Source of the DNA: a virus
Virus record (IMG/VR): IMGVR_UViG_3300043410_001708
Coordinates: 1-64,000 of that record
DNA length: 64,000 nucleotides
Strand: one strand, 5' to 3'
The notes under the pieces: model-generated
What the model was told of the DNA's origin: nothing
Seen by the model: only the letters and a program-made list of their open reading frames with translations
Database searches by the model: none
In this document: positions 7,840-16,914 of the stretch, in pieces
Numbering within the stretch: position 1 is the stretch's first letter
Layout of the letters: every line of letters starts with the position of its first letter
Made by a program: the position numbers and the translations under genes

Positions 7840-8261
7840 GGTAACATATCTGGAAATGCCTCTTTTACAAATTTATAGTCCAAACCTTTTACTCCCAAAT
7901 CTTTTTGAAAGATACCCAATAAAACTTCTGCTTCCCGTGGTTCAATAGATTCTAACATTTGAATTAGTAATTCATTTTTACGGTGTTCATTTAATTTTTC
8001 TGCGGTTGGATCACCAACCCTAAACATATACAATCTACGTATTTGTCCATTAATACTATCATGTGTGATACCTGGTAACATATCGGTTGGAACACGATAA
8101 TTTTCCGGTAACTCTTTTACTGTCCATTGTATATCTGGATGATATGCCAATTTTAACACATCTACTAATGTTTGTGATAGATTCTTGGCAATTACATCCA
8201 TTCTTTCTTTTTTATTCTTTGCCATTTCAAAGTCATCAAATACTTCATATAAAGCTTTCAT
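7836..8261 (-). CDS. DUF6433-like conserved phage protein
   Basis: Begins MKALYEVFDDFEMAKNKKER and contains HPDIQWTVKELPENY and ESIEPREAEVLLGIFQKDL, features I know from a conserved family next to RNase H in T4-like cyanophages. Helical, cytoplasmic, function unknown. It overlaps both neighbours (4 bp and 1 bp), linking it to the replication gene upstream. Confidence 0.65.
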   Translation of the reverse strand: MKALYEVFDDFEMAKNKKERMDVIAKNLSQTLVDVLKLAYHPDIQWTVKELPENYRVPTDMLPGITHDSINGQIRRLYMFRVGDPTAEKLNEHRKNELLIQMLESIEPREAEVLLGIFQKDLGVKGLDYKFVKEAFPDMLP

Positions 8262-9124
8262 TAAAATTCCCCAATAACATCTATTAAACTTTTCAGTTTG
8301 TTTGCAATCAAATAATCCAGTATTTTACCCTTAGGTGCTGGTTTGGTTTCTTCATAAGTATTTATAATTTTGGTCTGTATGTCACCTGGTATGTTTCTCA
8401 AGTCAATCAATGTCTGGTTGCGTGAAAAACCAATACGTGCATTTTCATCATCATAATCACCATAGTTTTGTGACATGAATTTGGTAAGTTTGGCCTCTGT
8501 CATAACCTTTTGACGAATTTCACGTACAAAGGTGTCACTTGGTGAAAGAATGTTGGGAATACCATCACCTTTATCACCATGAATGATTTTCTCTTTCAAT
8601 TCATCCATTGGATTCTTGGAAATGAGAAACTTCTTCTGTGCAGGATTGTATTGCTTAACGGTGTAGTCACTTCTGCCATTATACATCTGTAATTGCAAGA
8701 AATCACCATCACTTGAAATGATTAGGATGTTTTCATGCATGATATGTCGAGGCACAAGTGTACCGATGATATCATCAGCTTCTGCACCTTCAACATCAAT
8801 AACTTTATATGGGAAATTATCTCTGAGCTCTTGCTTAAATTTGGAAAGCATGTCAAAGATTAAATGCCAGTCGAGGTCAGACTTCTCTCTGGTTTTTTTA
8901 CGGCCGGCTTTGTAGAAAGGAAAGAATTCCTTACGCCAGTATTTACGGTTGTCAGCACACAATACAACTTCACCATATTCTTCACGGAAGTTTTTTAGGT
9001 GAGTCCTGAGAATGTTCAGGACCATGTGTCTGATAAGACCTTCTTCTAATTTCACACCTTTTTGACTGGCAATTTGTGCCATCAATCCGGCTAATAGTAC
9101 CTGGTTAAGGTCAACAAGAATCAT
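8261..9124 (-). CDS. rnh: RNase H (T4 Rnh-like 5' nuclease)
   Basis: A FEN1/T4 RNase H family 5'-to-3' exonuclease that removes RNA primers from Okazaki fragments. Metal-binding acidic residues are visible in MILVDLNQVLLA, CADNRKYWRKEFFPFYKAGR, VEGAEADDIIGT and SSDGDFLQL, and the helix-hairpin region has HGDKGDGIPN. Length 287 aa is close to T4 Rnh (305). It is transcribed with the DUF6433-like gene. Confidence 0.9.
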   Translation of the reverse strand: MILVDLNQVLLAGLMAQIASQKGVKLEEGLIRHMVLNILRTHLKNFREEYGEVVLCADNRKYWRKEFFPFYKAGRKKTREKSDLDWHLIFDMLSKFKQELRDNFPYKVIDVEGAEADDIIGTLVPRHIMHENILIISSDGDFLQLQMYNGRSDYTVKQYNPAQKKFLISKNPMDELKEKIIHGDKGDGIPNILSPSDTFVREIRQKVMTEAKLTKFMSQNYGDYDDENARIGFSRNQTLIDLRNIPGDIQTKIINTYEETKPAPKGKILDYLIANKLKSLIDVIGEF

Positions 9125-9153
9125 AATATACTTTCAGTTTAGATATTCGTATT

Positions 9154-9498
9154 TTACATCATCGACTTGAATTTGTCAATAGCGTCATCTAAGAAATTGT
9201 TGGATGTTGTGGTTTTCTTTGCAATTATACCATACCAACCTTGTGGAATTAATCCAGATATGTATTCTCTAGGATCCGAGAATATGGCATCGAAAGTATC
9301 AAGGTGTTCAACTGCACCACTTTCTTCGTTGCATTTGAACAACAAAATGTGCCACCATTTACCGATATCGCTGCCGTTAATTTCTTCTCCAGGATTTTTA
9401 TACTTATTTGTTATGATGTTGATGCTATCATCATCTTCCATTGGTAGAAAAAATAGTGCATCGAATTCTTCACCAACATCTTTCAAATATTCTAACAT
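9154..9498 (-). CDS. hypothetical acidic 114-aa protein
   Basis: A soluble protein with GKWWHILLF and IPQGWYGIIAKK segments and an acidic N-terminal half. No family recognised. A plus-strand ORF over the same bases is its shadow. It overlaps the GIY-YIG gene by 7 bp. Confidence 0.5.
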   Translation of the reverse strand: MLEYLKDVGEEFDALFFLPMEDDDSINIITNKYKNPGEEINGSDIGKWWHILLFKCNEESGAVEHLDTFDAIFSDPREYISGLIPQGWYGIIAKKTTTSNNFLDDAIDKFKSMM

Positions 9499-9905
9499 TG
9501 TAGTCCTTTAATGTGTGATTTTCTTACTCTAACCATAATCCAAGAATTGTAATAGTCATCTGTTTCCAGAGCACCATTTACAAATTGTTCTTTTGCTTCA
9601 AGATAACCACACTCACCTTTGCTTTTGCATAGGTGAATAATTTCTCGGCTAAACGATTCTTGTCCATGTATTATAACATCTTTTTTCAATTCCTCATTGC
9701 TACCGTAATAAGTTTGCCAGTCCGAAGAAATTTTGAAACGTTTCTTCTTACCTTTTACTTGTTTGGTTTTTGAGGAGTAGAAAAATTTCTTACCAATGTA
9801 TTTTTTATTTGTTACATTGTTGGTTATAACATACACAAACCCGTAATTGTCACCAATTAATTCTTCTGTAAATTCTTTATTTTTATATGTCCAATTCAGT
9901 TCCAT
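9492..9905 (-). CDS. GIY-YIG-type putative endonuclease
   Basis: GFVYVITNNVTNKKYIGKKFF corresponds to the GIY-YIG motif (variant FVY...YIG). Downstream are WQTYYGSNEELKKDV, ESFSREIIHLC and GECGYLEAKEQF, which match a conserved phage subfamily related to Seg-type nucleases. No DNA-binding extension is present (137 aa), so a small phage nuclease is more likely than a large homing endonuclease. Catalytic Glu is probably in LEAKEQF. Confidence 0.75.
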   Translation of the reverse strand: MELNWTYKNKEFTEELIGDNYGFVYVITNNVTNKKYIGKKFFYSSKTKQVKGKKKRFKISSDWQTYYGSNEELKKDVIIHGQESFSREIIHLCKSKGECGYLEAKEQFVNGALETDDYYNSWIMVRVRKSHIKGLQC

Positions 9906-10084
9906 TTATCATCATCATTGAGTTCATCATCCTCTATATATTCTTCTTCGGATATTGAATCAATGGGTTCACCACAGAATGGGCAAAACTCTGGCAATTC
10001 TTCTGATACTAATTCTTCCATATAAATTACATCATAACTGGATTCACAGTTACTGCACTCCGCTGTTATTGTTCTTGTTGACAT
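9896..10084 (-). CDS. zinc-ribbon protein, 62 aa
   Basis: Two CxxC pairs (CSNC and CPFC) about 23 residues apart form a zinc ribbon; the C-terminal 20 residues are almost all acidic. Function unknown; it is encoded directly downstream of nrdB. Confidence 0.6.
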   Translation of the reverse strand: MSTRTITAECSNCESSYDVIYMEELVSEELPEFCPFCGEPIDSISEEEYIEDDELNDDDKWN

Positions 10085-10093
10085 GTGTTTCCT

Positions 10094-11080
10094 TTAATTG
10101 GCCCAAACATCACTCCAATCTCCAGACAATGCTCCCTTTGCATAATCGGTTGCACGGTTCTCAAAGAAGTTAGTGTGTGTTGGTGCGTTAATCATCTCCT
10201 CAACCCAAGGTAGAGGATTCTTTTTCACCTTAAAAATACCTTTAAGACCAAGAGATATAAGACGCCTATCGGCAATATAACGGATATACTTCTTGACATC
10301 CTCACTAGAAAGACCGTCCATAGCGCCCATAGAAAAGGAGAGGTCAATAAACTTATCTTCCAGTTCGACCATTTTTTCCGCAATGCTATAAATGCGTCCT
10401 TTAAGTTCATCGTTCCATATCTCTTTATTTTCTTCTATGTAGGTACGGAATAATTTAATCATTGATTCAGCATGTTGAGTTTCATCAACGATTGACCAAG
10501 TAACAATTTGGCCCATGCCTTTCATCTTACCCATGCGAGGGAAGTTTAATAACATAATAAAGGAGCTGAACAACTGCATCCCTTCAGTGAAAGCACTGAA
10601 CACGGCGATGTGGGTTGCAGTTGAAGCAGCATCTCCATTTTTTGAACTAATGTCCAAAATATAATCATGTTTATCTTTCATTTCTTGGTATTCCAAGAAT
10701 TGATTGTATGTGGCTTCCGGTAAGCCTAATGTTTCAATTAAGTGACTGTATGCAGCAACGTGTAATGCTTCTCTTGCAGCAAAGCCCAACAACATCATAC
10801 GAACTTCAGGTTGAGGAAAATATGGAAGATAATTCTTTACATATCCGCCGGCAACGTCAATATCACCTTGTGTGAAAAAACGAAAGATGTGCGTAAGAAA
10901 TTGTTTTTCTTCTTTGCTAAGTTTCTTTTTCCAATCTTTAACATCTTCCATCATTGGTACTTCTGTGTGAAGCCAATGTGACTGTTCATGTTTCAGCCAA
11001 GCATCATATGCCCATGGATAGTTGAAAGGTTTGAAACTATTTCTTTCATCTGTAAGTCTGGAATCGACTTTCTTAATCAT
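10094..11080 (-). CDS. nrdB: ribonucleotide reductase small subunit
   Basis: Class I RNR beta subunit, which makes the tyrosyl radical used by NrdA to reduce NDPs. The ligand set is visible: Asp in TQGDIDV, Glu/His in REALHVAAY with the radical Tyr at the expected place (E-x2-H-x3-Y), Glu in FTEGMQ, and Glu/His in DETQHAES. Start chosen at MIKKVDSRL, giving a 4-bp ATGA overlap with the thioredoxin gene; a longer start at 11092 is less likely. Confidence 0.93.
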   Translation of the reverse strand: MIKKVDSRLTDERNSFKPFNYPWAYDAWLKHEQSHWLHTEVPMMEDVKDWKKKLSKEEKQFLTHIFRFFTQGDIDVAGGYVKNYLPYFPQPEVRMMLLGFAAREALHVAAYSHLIETLGLPEATYNQFLEYQEMKDKHDYILDISSKNGDAASTATHIAVFSAFTEGMQLFSSFIMLLNFPRMGKMKGMGQIVTWSIVDETQHAESMIKLFRTYIEENKEIWNDELKGRIYSIAEKMVELEDKFIDLSFSMGAMDGLSSEDVKKYIRYIADRRLISLGLKGIFKVKKNPLPWVEEMINAPTHTNFFENRATDYAKGALSGDWSDVWAN

Positions 11081-11319
11081 ACTGTGGCCCACTCTTTTAA
11101 TTCTAAAATTGTTCTAGGACCCATTGTACGTTTGACTTCAATATTTCCATCCATCAATACTAATGTTGGAACACCACGTACACCATATTCGATTGCTACA
11201 TCAGATTGAACATCGATATCAACAACTTCAATTGGTATACCAAGGTCGGCTCCTTCTAAATTCTGTGCTAATGTTTTGCATGGCGCACACCATGATGCTG
11301 TAAATCTTAATATTTTCAT
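11077..11319 (-). CDS. nrdC: thioredoxin-like protein
   Basis: An 80-aa thioredoxin fold with the redox motif WCAPC at residues 10-14 and the cis-proline loop GVPTLV. Being coupled to nrdB and close to nrdA, it is the likely reductant of ribonucleotide reductase, as NrdC is in T4. Confidence 0.85.
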   Translation of the reverse strand: MKILRFTASWCAPCKTLAQNLEGADLGIPIEVVDIDVQSDVAIEYGVRGVPTLVLMDGNIEVKRTMGPRTILELKEWATV

Positions 11320-11435
11320 TTCTTTTCTTCCTTTTTTTCTATTGGTGGCGGAAAGTATGGCTCAATAACATAATGAGTTGCTGTCCACCATCCAAACGCA
11401 GTTATTATACCTGCAACAAACACTTCTAAAACCAT
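11316..11435 (-). CDS. 39-aa membrane mini-protein
   Basis: MVLEVFVAGIITAFGWWTAT forms one transmembrane helix, followed by a proline then lysine/glutamate-rich tail. The stop overlaps the nrdC start. Function unknown. Confidence 0.5.
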   Translation of the reverse strand: MVLEVFVAGIITAFGWWTATHYVIEPYFPPPIEKKEEKK

Positions 11436-12074
11436 TTACTTCTCCATTAATCTATCTACAAAGTTTAATAACAACTTGTGTTGTTTTCCGTCATGGTAGT
11501 GACCTTTCATCCAACTATATGATTCATACCAATGTGGTTGACTTTCAGGATGACAACCAATTAAACCTAACTTGCCTTGAATGATGGCCATTGGATCATC
11601 ATTCTTATATTTTGCTATAATCTCATACTGACCTGGACCAAAAGCACAACCATCATAAAAGAACATCTTTTCTTCTTTGCCTAACCAATCAATTCCTAAA
11701 TTTTTTGCATGTGGCCTTCGTGTGTCTGTATTTGGTCTCTTTATGTATTGCTCAACTTCTACATCACATAAAAAATTAAAATAATGATTGCTAGCCCAAT
11801 AAGCACCCATGCAAATTCCCAAATAACGACCACCATTGTTAACAAAATTAACTATACGTTCACGATTGTTTTTAAACAAATAATCAAAACTATCGCTGTC
11901 ACCTAAACCACCAGGAAAAGCAACAATATCAACACCATCAAAGAAATCATTTTCCAATTCATGTCTTGTGAATATTTTGAAATGATAATGTGATTCTAAT
12001 GCTTTGATTATACCATTTCCGGATTGAACTGAACATTTTGGTTGATGTAAGAATAATGCTATTGTAGGTTTCAT
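11436..12074 (-). CDS. class I glutamine-amidotransferase-like protein (BPL_N type)
   Basis: The nucleophile elbow LGICMGAYWAS and the downstream GCHPESQ supply the Cys-His-Glu triad; FPGGLGDSDSF and FGPGQYEI complete the pattern of the family found at the N-terminus of fungal biotin-protein ligases and in bacteria. At 212 aa it is a stand-alone domain. Substrate unknown. It is linked to a small membrane protein by a 4-bp overlap. Confidence 0.75.
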   Translation of the reverse strand: MKPTIALFLHQPKCSVQSGNGIIKALESHYHFKIFTRHELENDFFDGVDIVAFPGGLGDSDSFDYLFKNNRERIVNFVNNGGRYLGICMGAYWASNHYFNFLCDVEVEQYIKRPNTDTRRPHAKNLGIDWLGKEEKMFFYDGCAFGPGQYEIIAKYKNDDPMAIIQGKLGLIGCHPESQPHWYESYSWMKGHYHDGKQHKLLLNFVDRLMEK

Positions 12075-12313
12075 TTGTCATTTCTTTTTAGTATCATACC
12101 GACATATGTTCCAAAAAATGCTCCTGCGATTGCAGGTAACATTAACCAATTATTTTGTGTATAGTTAATGACAGCAACACTACCTAAGACATAACAAGCA
12201 ACAGCCCATAAACTTGCAGCCATTGCTTGATTGTTTTGTACACATCTTAGATAATAAGTATAAACAACATCTAAAATTGCAATTGCAAAAAATGTTACAA
12301 CATAATCTAACAT
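12071..12313 (-). CDS. small multi-pass membrane protein, 80 aa
   Basis: Three hydrophobic segments (VVTFFAIAILDVVYTYYL, SLWAVACYVLGSVAVI, WLMLPAIAGAFFGTYVGMIL). The composition resembles small phage inner-membrane proteins found near nrd genes. No function assigned. Confidence 0.6.
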   Translation of the reverse strand: MLDYVVTFFAIAILDVVYTYYLRCVQNNQAMAASLWAVACYVLGSVAVINYTQNNWLMLPAIAGAFFGTYVGMILKRNDK

Positions 12314-14098
12314 TTATCCCTCACAGGCAATACAATCGTTACCTTGTGCTACTTGTACCATATCAAGTTCTTTGATTACTTGGCGTTCAATTTTCTTGGA
12401 AACTTTATCAGCTTTACCAATCTTTTCTGAACGGCAGTAATAAAGTGTTTTCAATCCTTTTTTCCATGCCATAAAATGAATTGCATGAATATATTTAATA
12501 TGTGCATCTGGACGGAAGAACAAATTCAAAGATTGTGCTTGGTCAATATATTGTTGACGGTCAGCAGCCAATTCAATTACCCAACGTTGGTCAATTTCCA
12601 TGGATGTTTTGTATATCGCTTTTTGGTTTTCATCCAAAATATCTAAATGTTGAACTGATCCATCATTAGCAATAATAGAAGACCAAACATCATTATATTC
12701 TTCTTCTGTCTGTGTTAATCCTTTGATAATTCTGTCAAGATACTTATTCTTGTTTAGAAAAGCTCCTGAAAGAGTATCTTGACGGTATGCATTAGCACGA
12801 TAAGGCTCAACACTAGGGCTAGTATTTCCCATAATGATAGACGAAGAAGCATTTGGAGCAATAGCCATAAGGTGACTGAACCGCTGGCCAGTGCCAACAG
12901 CATCAGGAGCCTCACCTCTAGTTTTTCCGAGATATTGGTTAGCATCATCCAATCCTTTTCTGATGTGTTTAAAAATTTGGTTATTTGAGACTTTGGCCAT
13001 TACACCTTCAAATGCTATATTGTTCTTCTGTAAATATGCATGAAAACCTAAGGCACCAACGCCAATAGAACGCTCACGGCTAGCAGAGTATATAGCCCTG
13101 GAAATGGTATCAGGTGCATTAGTAATAAAATACTCCAAAACGTTATCGAGCATTTCAGCAACATCCCTAAGGAATAAAGGGTCATTCTTCCATTCATCAT
13201 AGTACTCCAAATTTAAAGATGATAGACAACACACGGCTGTTCTTTCTTCATTTGTTGGTAAAATGATTTCAGAACAAAGATTCGATTGATGTACTTTCAA
13301 TCCTTTATCTTTTAAGAATTGCGGCAACATATTATTGCTTGTGTCAATAAAGTGAATATAAGGTTCACCTGTATGCATACGCAATTCTAGAATTTGTTGC
13401 CATAAATGCTTAGCTGAAACTGTTTCTCTAACTTCTCCTGATTTTGGATCAACCAAAGGCCACGAATCATCTGCTTCTGGATCCAACATACAGTTTTCAA
13501 TTAACTGCATGAAGTTATCTGTAATATTAATACCATGATGTAAGTTCAGGCAACGCACATTAGGGTCACCTGTTGGTTTACGCATTTCTAAAAATGGTAT
13601 AATATCGGGATGACTGATATCAAGATAAGCAGCATAACTTCCACGGCGAGTACGACCCTGACGGTAAGCAAGAGATGAAGCATCGTAAATTTTGAGGTGC
13701 GGCATAACACCAGTACTCTTGTCGTCTGCACTACGTATACCGAAGCCAATACCAACACCACCGCCAAGCATAGAAAGCCAATTAGTTTCGCTAAGATTAT
13801 CAACTAGACCCTCCGCTGTATCTTCAATATAGTTGAGAAAGCATGAAATAGGCATACCACGCTTAGAACGGCCGTAGCTAAGAATTGGAGTACTATAACT
13901 GAGCCAATGATTAGAGGCGTAATTGTAAAGGCGCTGAGAATGTTCAGTATTACTTCCAAATGACGATGATACATATGCAAACCTCTGTTGTGGTGATGTT
14001 TCATCATCACGCATGTAAGATTCTTGTAATCTTTTAATTCCCAATTCATCAAATAGTTTATCTTTTTCCAAATCTATTTTGACACCCATATATTCCAT
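12314..14098 (-). CDS. nrdA: ribonucleotide reductase large subunit
   Basis: Class I RNR alpha subunit. Visible are the active-site NLCSE (Asn/Cys/Glu), the redox cysteines (MPISCFL and the AVCCLSS region), the finger-loop region TSPSVEPY, and a C-terminal CIACEG shuttle. At 594 aa it is shorter than E. coli NrdA and lacks the N-terminal ATP cone, so overall activity control by dATP is probably absent, as in many phage enzymes. Forms an operon with ThyX upstream and nrdC/nrdB downstream. Confidence 0.93.
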   Translation of the reverse strand: MEYMGVKIDLEKDKLFDELGIKRLQESYMRDDETSPQQRFAYVSSSFGSNTEHSQRLYNYASNHWLSYSTPILSYGRSKRGMPISCFLNYIEDTAEGLVDNLSETNWLSMLGGGVGIGFGIRSADDKSTGVMPHLKIYDASSLAYRQGRTRRGSYAAYLDISHPDIIPFLEMRKPTGDPNVRCLNLHHGINITDNFMQLIENCMLDPEADDSWPLVDPKSGEVRETVSAKHLWQQILELRMHTGEPYIHFIDTSNNMLPQFLKDKGLKVHQSNLCSEIILPTNEERTAVCCLSSLNLEYYDEWKNDPLFLRDVAEMLDNVLEYFITNAPDTISRAIYSASRERSIGVGALGFHAYLQKNNIAFEGVMAKVSNNQIFKHIRKGLDDANQYLGKTRGEAPDAVGTGQRFSHLMAIAPNASSSIIMGNTSPSVEPYRANAYRQDTLSGAFLNKNKYLDRIIKGLTQTEEEYNDVWSSIIANDGSVQHLDILDENQKAIYKTSMEIDQRWVIELAADRQQYIDQAQSLNLFFRPDAHIKYIHAIHFMAWKKGLKTLYYCRSEKIGKADKVSKKIERQVIKELDMVQVAQGNDCIACEG

Positions 14099-14103
14099 AT
14101 TTT

Positions 14104-14463
14104 TTACCTTTTTATAATTGCTTTAATATTAGGTGGTGTCCAACCTTCTGGTTTTAACACTTTACCATCTTCTCTTTTTAATACTTTTCCGTTTTCGGAA
14201 ATTTTCGCTAAATTGCTACGTGCAACTTCGTTCCAAACTTCTTGTTGTGGAATGTTGAGTGTGTGTTCAAGGCCTTCAATGACCCATTTTAAATCCGCAG
14301 TTGCATCTGCGATTTCTACAAGGTTTCTATTACCATATGCAGTAACGAGTTCCTTAAATTCTTCGATTATCAAGTCCATATAGAGTTCTGCTTGTGGACC
14401 AAAATCTCTTGCCTTTTGGTCACATGCATCCATAAAGATTCTTACATCATTCTTACTGTCCAT
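14104..14463 (-). CDS. MazG/PRA-PH-like NTP pyrophosphohydrolase
   Basis: An all-alpha NTP-pyrophosphatase with metal-binding helices MDLIIEEFKELVTAYG and EIADATADLKWVIEG. The C-terminal part has a repeated GKVLK segment. Located between nrdA and thyX, it probably cleans or balances dNTP pools, for example by hydrolysing dUTP or dCTP; the substrate is not visible. Confidence 0.75.
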   Translation of the reverse strand: MDSKNDVRIFMDACDQKARDFGPQAELYMDLIIEEFKELVTAYGNRNLVEIADATADLKWVIEGLEHTLNIPQQEVWNEVARSNLAKISENGKVLKREDGKVLKPEGWTPPNIKAIIKR

Positions 14464-15103
14464 TGGTGTACTCCTTAATCATAGGAAAAATTGGTTCAAT
14501 GGCATCAGCACAGGCTAATGCAACATCTTGATGCTCTTTCTGTGTCCCGTTTGCGCTACGGAGTTGTATATAGTGTACCCAACTACGAAGCGTTCCGTTC
14601 ATATACAAACGTGAACCTGTCATGCCTTCCGGCAGTACTGCTCTCGCTTGTTCCTTTGCAATTCCACTTTCAAGTGCCCATTGATAAGCTTCCTGACACT
14701 CCCTTAAAACTCTCTTTTGTCGTTCTTCCCACCAAGCCTTTAATGCAAGGTTATCAGTATCAACACTATTTTGACGATTCTTTAAGTCTTGTAACCTACA
14801 TTCTTTTAATTGGAATTCTAATTGGGACGCATCAGCATACCGTTGACTAAATTCCTGAAAAGAAAATGAACGATGACGTAAAATCTGTCTTGCAATATCT
14901 CTTGTAGTGTCTATCTCTAAACAAATGCTCACCATTTCAAGTGGCGACCAATGTTGGTTTTTGATAAGATACCGAACCAACTTTTCAGAAGTTTCGGTAT
15001 TATTTTGATTGGCAGGATTTGAGACTCTGGCTGCAAAAGCAACCTGTTCTAACAAATTCTTACCGTCTGTTCCCTGTGTGTATGATATCAATTTGACTTG
15101 CAT
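14453..15103 (-). CDS. thyX: flavin-dependent thymidylate synthase
   Basis: Contains the ThyX signature RHRSFSFQEFSQRY and the C-terminal substrate region LPEGMTGSRLYMNGTLRSWVHY. Uses FAD, NADPH and methylene-tetrahydrofolate to make dTMP. At 216 aa it has typical family length. It overlaps the MazG-like gene by 11 bp. T4 itself uses the unrelated ThyA-type enzyme (td). Confidence 0.92.
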   Translation of the reverse strand: MQVKLISYTQGTDGKNLLEQVAFAARVSNPANQNNTETSEKLVRYLIKNQHWSPLEMVSICLEIDTTRDIARQILRHRSFSFQEFSQRYADASQLEFQLKECRLQDLKNRQNSVDTDNLALKAWWEERQKRVLRECQEAYQWALESGIAKEQARAVLPEGMTGSRLYMNGTLRSWVHYIQLRSANGTQKEHQDVALACADAIEPIFPMIKEYTNGQ

Positions 15104-15118
15104 AACAAAATCTCCATT

Positions 15119-16132
15119 TCAAGTTTTTTTCCAATTAATAAATTCCATCTTTGCTCTCAAATTCACAAAGGTATGTTTACTTATGATATCTTGGATTTCA
15201 TCAGGTGAGAAACCATTTAAAACCATATCATTTATATCTTTTTCTTCAATCATTTCTGGCCAAATTACCACATTGTAATGTTCTTCAATGGCTTTGTCCA
15301 TCTGCTTATGTAGTTCTTTATTTCTTGGTTCATTATCATATACCAAGACAATCTTAGACTTGTCAAAATGCTTGGAAGCAGCCATCAAATTTGAATCCGC
15401 AGTGGCCACGGCATTCTCCAAGAACATGGAGTCAATAGGACCTTCCACGACATAAATCATTTGTTCCTTGTCGATCCTATCAGTGCCGAACAACTTGTGA
15501 TTCTCTTTGTCTGTCTTTACTGTTATGTATCTGAGTTTAGATTCACCTAGAGCACGACCTTGAAATGCCACAAGGTTCTTATCTTCATCATAAAAAGGAA
15601 TCACCAACCTGGGGTCATCTTCTTTGAGTCCTTCTTTTTCAATCTGTAAGGATTCCACGAAACTCTTGAAATCTTCTGCAAAGTATAAATCCGAATAAAA
15701 TCTCTCCGGTATTCTGCGTGACTTAACATACACTTTAGCATAATGTTCTTCTGGTAAAGAGTTGACCGATGGGATTTCCAAAGACTTCTTAAACTTAGGT
15801 GTTTCTGTTTTGATTTCTTCAAATGTGGGTTTAACATAATTATCACGTCCTTGTTCACCATTCTTATATCTTTCAAGTGCATATTCTTTAACTAAAGTTG
15901 AATCGACTTTTTCCAGGAAATTATAAAAAGAAGTGGATGCACCACAATTGTGGCACATATAAAAATAATTGTTCTTTTTTTCGTAAACATAACCACGGGC
16001 TTTGGTTTTGTTTTTACTTGAATCACCACAGAGAGGACACCTGAAATTATACAGGTTCTCTTTCTTCTGTGTGAATTTTTGAAGCTTTGGTGATACCCTC
16101 AGCAGAAAGGTTCTATCAATAAAAACGGACAT
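15119..16132 (-). CDS. 61: DNA primase (gp61-like)
   Basis: N-terminal zinc finger (CPLCGDSSKNK...CHNCG) followed by a TOPRIM-type catalytic core: VVEGPIDSMF holds the conserved Glu and the IVLVYDNEPRN strand the DxD-like acidic residues. Works with helicase 41 to make RNA primers. 337 aa is close to T4 gp61 (342). Confidence 0.88.
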   Translation of the reverse strand: MSVFIDRTFLLRVSPKLQKFTQKKENLYNFRCPLCGDSSKNKTKARGYVYEKKNNYFYMCHNCGASTSFYNFLEKVDSTLVKEYALERYKNGEQGRDNYVKPTFEEIKTETPKFKKSLEIPSVNSLPEEHYAKVYVKSRRIPERFYSDLYFAEDFKSFVESLQIEKEGLKEDDPRLVIPFYDEDKNLVAFQGRALGESKLRYITVKTDKENHKLFGTDRIDKEQMIYVVEGPIDSMFLENAVATADSNLMAASKHFDKSKIVLVYDNEPRNKELHKQMDKAIEEHYNVVIWPEMIEEKDINDMVLNGFSPDEIQDIISKHTFVNLRAKMEFINWKKT

Positions 16133-16164
16133 AACAAAAAGGTGTGGAGTTTACAAGAAACTAG

Positions 16165-16193
16165 ATTATACACCAATTAATGAAAAAATGCAA
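16165..16193 (-). promoter_or_regulatory. possible sigma70 promoter before primase
   Basis: A perfect TATAAT (16165-16170) with a weak TTGCAT at 16188-16193, 17-bp spacing, about 30 bp upstream of the primase start in the only gap between it and the membrane-protein gene. Confidence 0.4.
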
Positions 16194-16482
16194 GTATCTT
16201 ATCGTAGTGTCCAGAAAATATTCCAAGTACCGCAACACCACCGGCAACCATCCACATAGTTCTCTCACGGATTTTTTCCAAACCACTTATTTTTTTGGCA
16301 AGTTCGGCATGTTGTGTGCATGATGCATCATACATTTCATCCAGTTTTTTTAATAAACCGTCTCTGGTATTATCCAAACAATCATGCATTTCTTTAACAT
16401 CAACTTTTAAGTCATCCAATTTTTCATTAAGGTTCTCCACCTTAGTTTCAACAATACCGATTCTTTCTACTGTGGTTGCCAT
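16177..16482 (-). CDS. XhlA-like membrane protein, 101 aa
   Basis: Residues 1-75 form a coiled coil (ETKVENLNEKLDDLKVDVKE) and 78-95 a single transmembrane helix (MWMVAGGVAVLGIFSG). This is the layout of haemolysin XhlA-type phage proteins that assist holins. Close to endolysin and holin candidates. Confidence 0.55.
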   Translation of the reverse strand: MATTVERIGIVETKVENLNEKLDDLKVDVKEMHDCLDNTRDGLLKKLDEMYDASCTQHAELAKKISGLEKIRERTMWMVAGGVAVLGIFSGHYDKILAFFH

Positions 16483-16494
16483 TGGTTGCTTTCT

Positions 16495-16689
16495 TTATTT
16501 CTTTACAGGTACTTCCGTGCCTTCTAGTTTCTTGTGAACTTTCATTTCTTTGCAATTTTGTTTTGGATTGCCTTTTTTGTCTTTAACAACTTGACCTTGT
16601 TTGTCTTTTACATCAACACAAACTTTAGTTGTTTCTGCTTGAGCAAACAATGATAGGCATAGGCCTGCGGCTAAAATAATCTTTTTCAT
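16495..16689 (-). CDS. small periplasmic protein, 64 aa
   Basis: Signal peptide MKKIILAAGLCLSLFAQA with cleavage after AQA, then a lysine-rich mature peptide with two cysteines. Located in the lysis region; role unknown. Confidence 0.55.
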   Translation of the reverse strand: MKKIILAAGLCLSLFAQAETTKVCVDVKDKQGQVVKDKKGNPKQNCKEMKVHKKLEGTEVPVKK

Positions 16690-16910
16690 TTTTCGTCCTT
16701 TTTAGTAAATTTTTCAGAAGCTGTAAATCCTAAACCTGCAATTACAATGTACATCATTGAATCTAATGTATGTGGTTTCACATCCAATCCAAAGGCAAGT
16801 TCACAAATAAATTCTATTGCACACAATAAGAAAGCCAATAATGTAACCACTCTCTTACTTGAGATGGTGCCATTGACACCATCTGTTAACATACTCTTTA
16901 AGAAATTCAT
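16686..16910 (-). CDS. holin candidate, 74 aa
   Basis: Two transmembrane segments (VVTLLAFLLCAIEFICEL and MMYIVIAGLGFTAS) with short charged ends, a class II holin-like topology. It lies 750 bp downstream of the endolysin gene in the same transcription direction. Assignment rests on topology and position. Confidence 0.55.
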   Translation of the reverse strand: MNFLKSMLTDGVNGTISSKRVVTLLAFLLCAIEFICELAFGLDVKPHTLDSMMYIVIAGLGFTASEKFTKKDEK

Positions 16911-16914
16911 TTAT

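Noticed and set aside
10094-11092. Longer NrdB start at 11092 (MGHSMIKK)
   Set aside because: The ATG at 11080 gives the ATGA overlap typical of this genome and matches the usual N-terminus of the protein.
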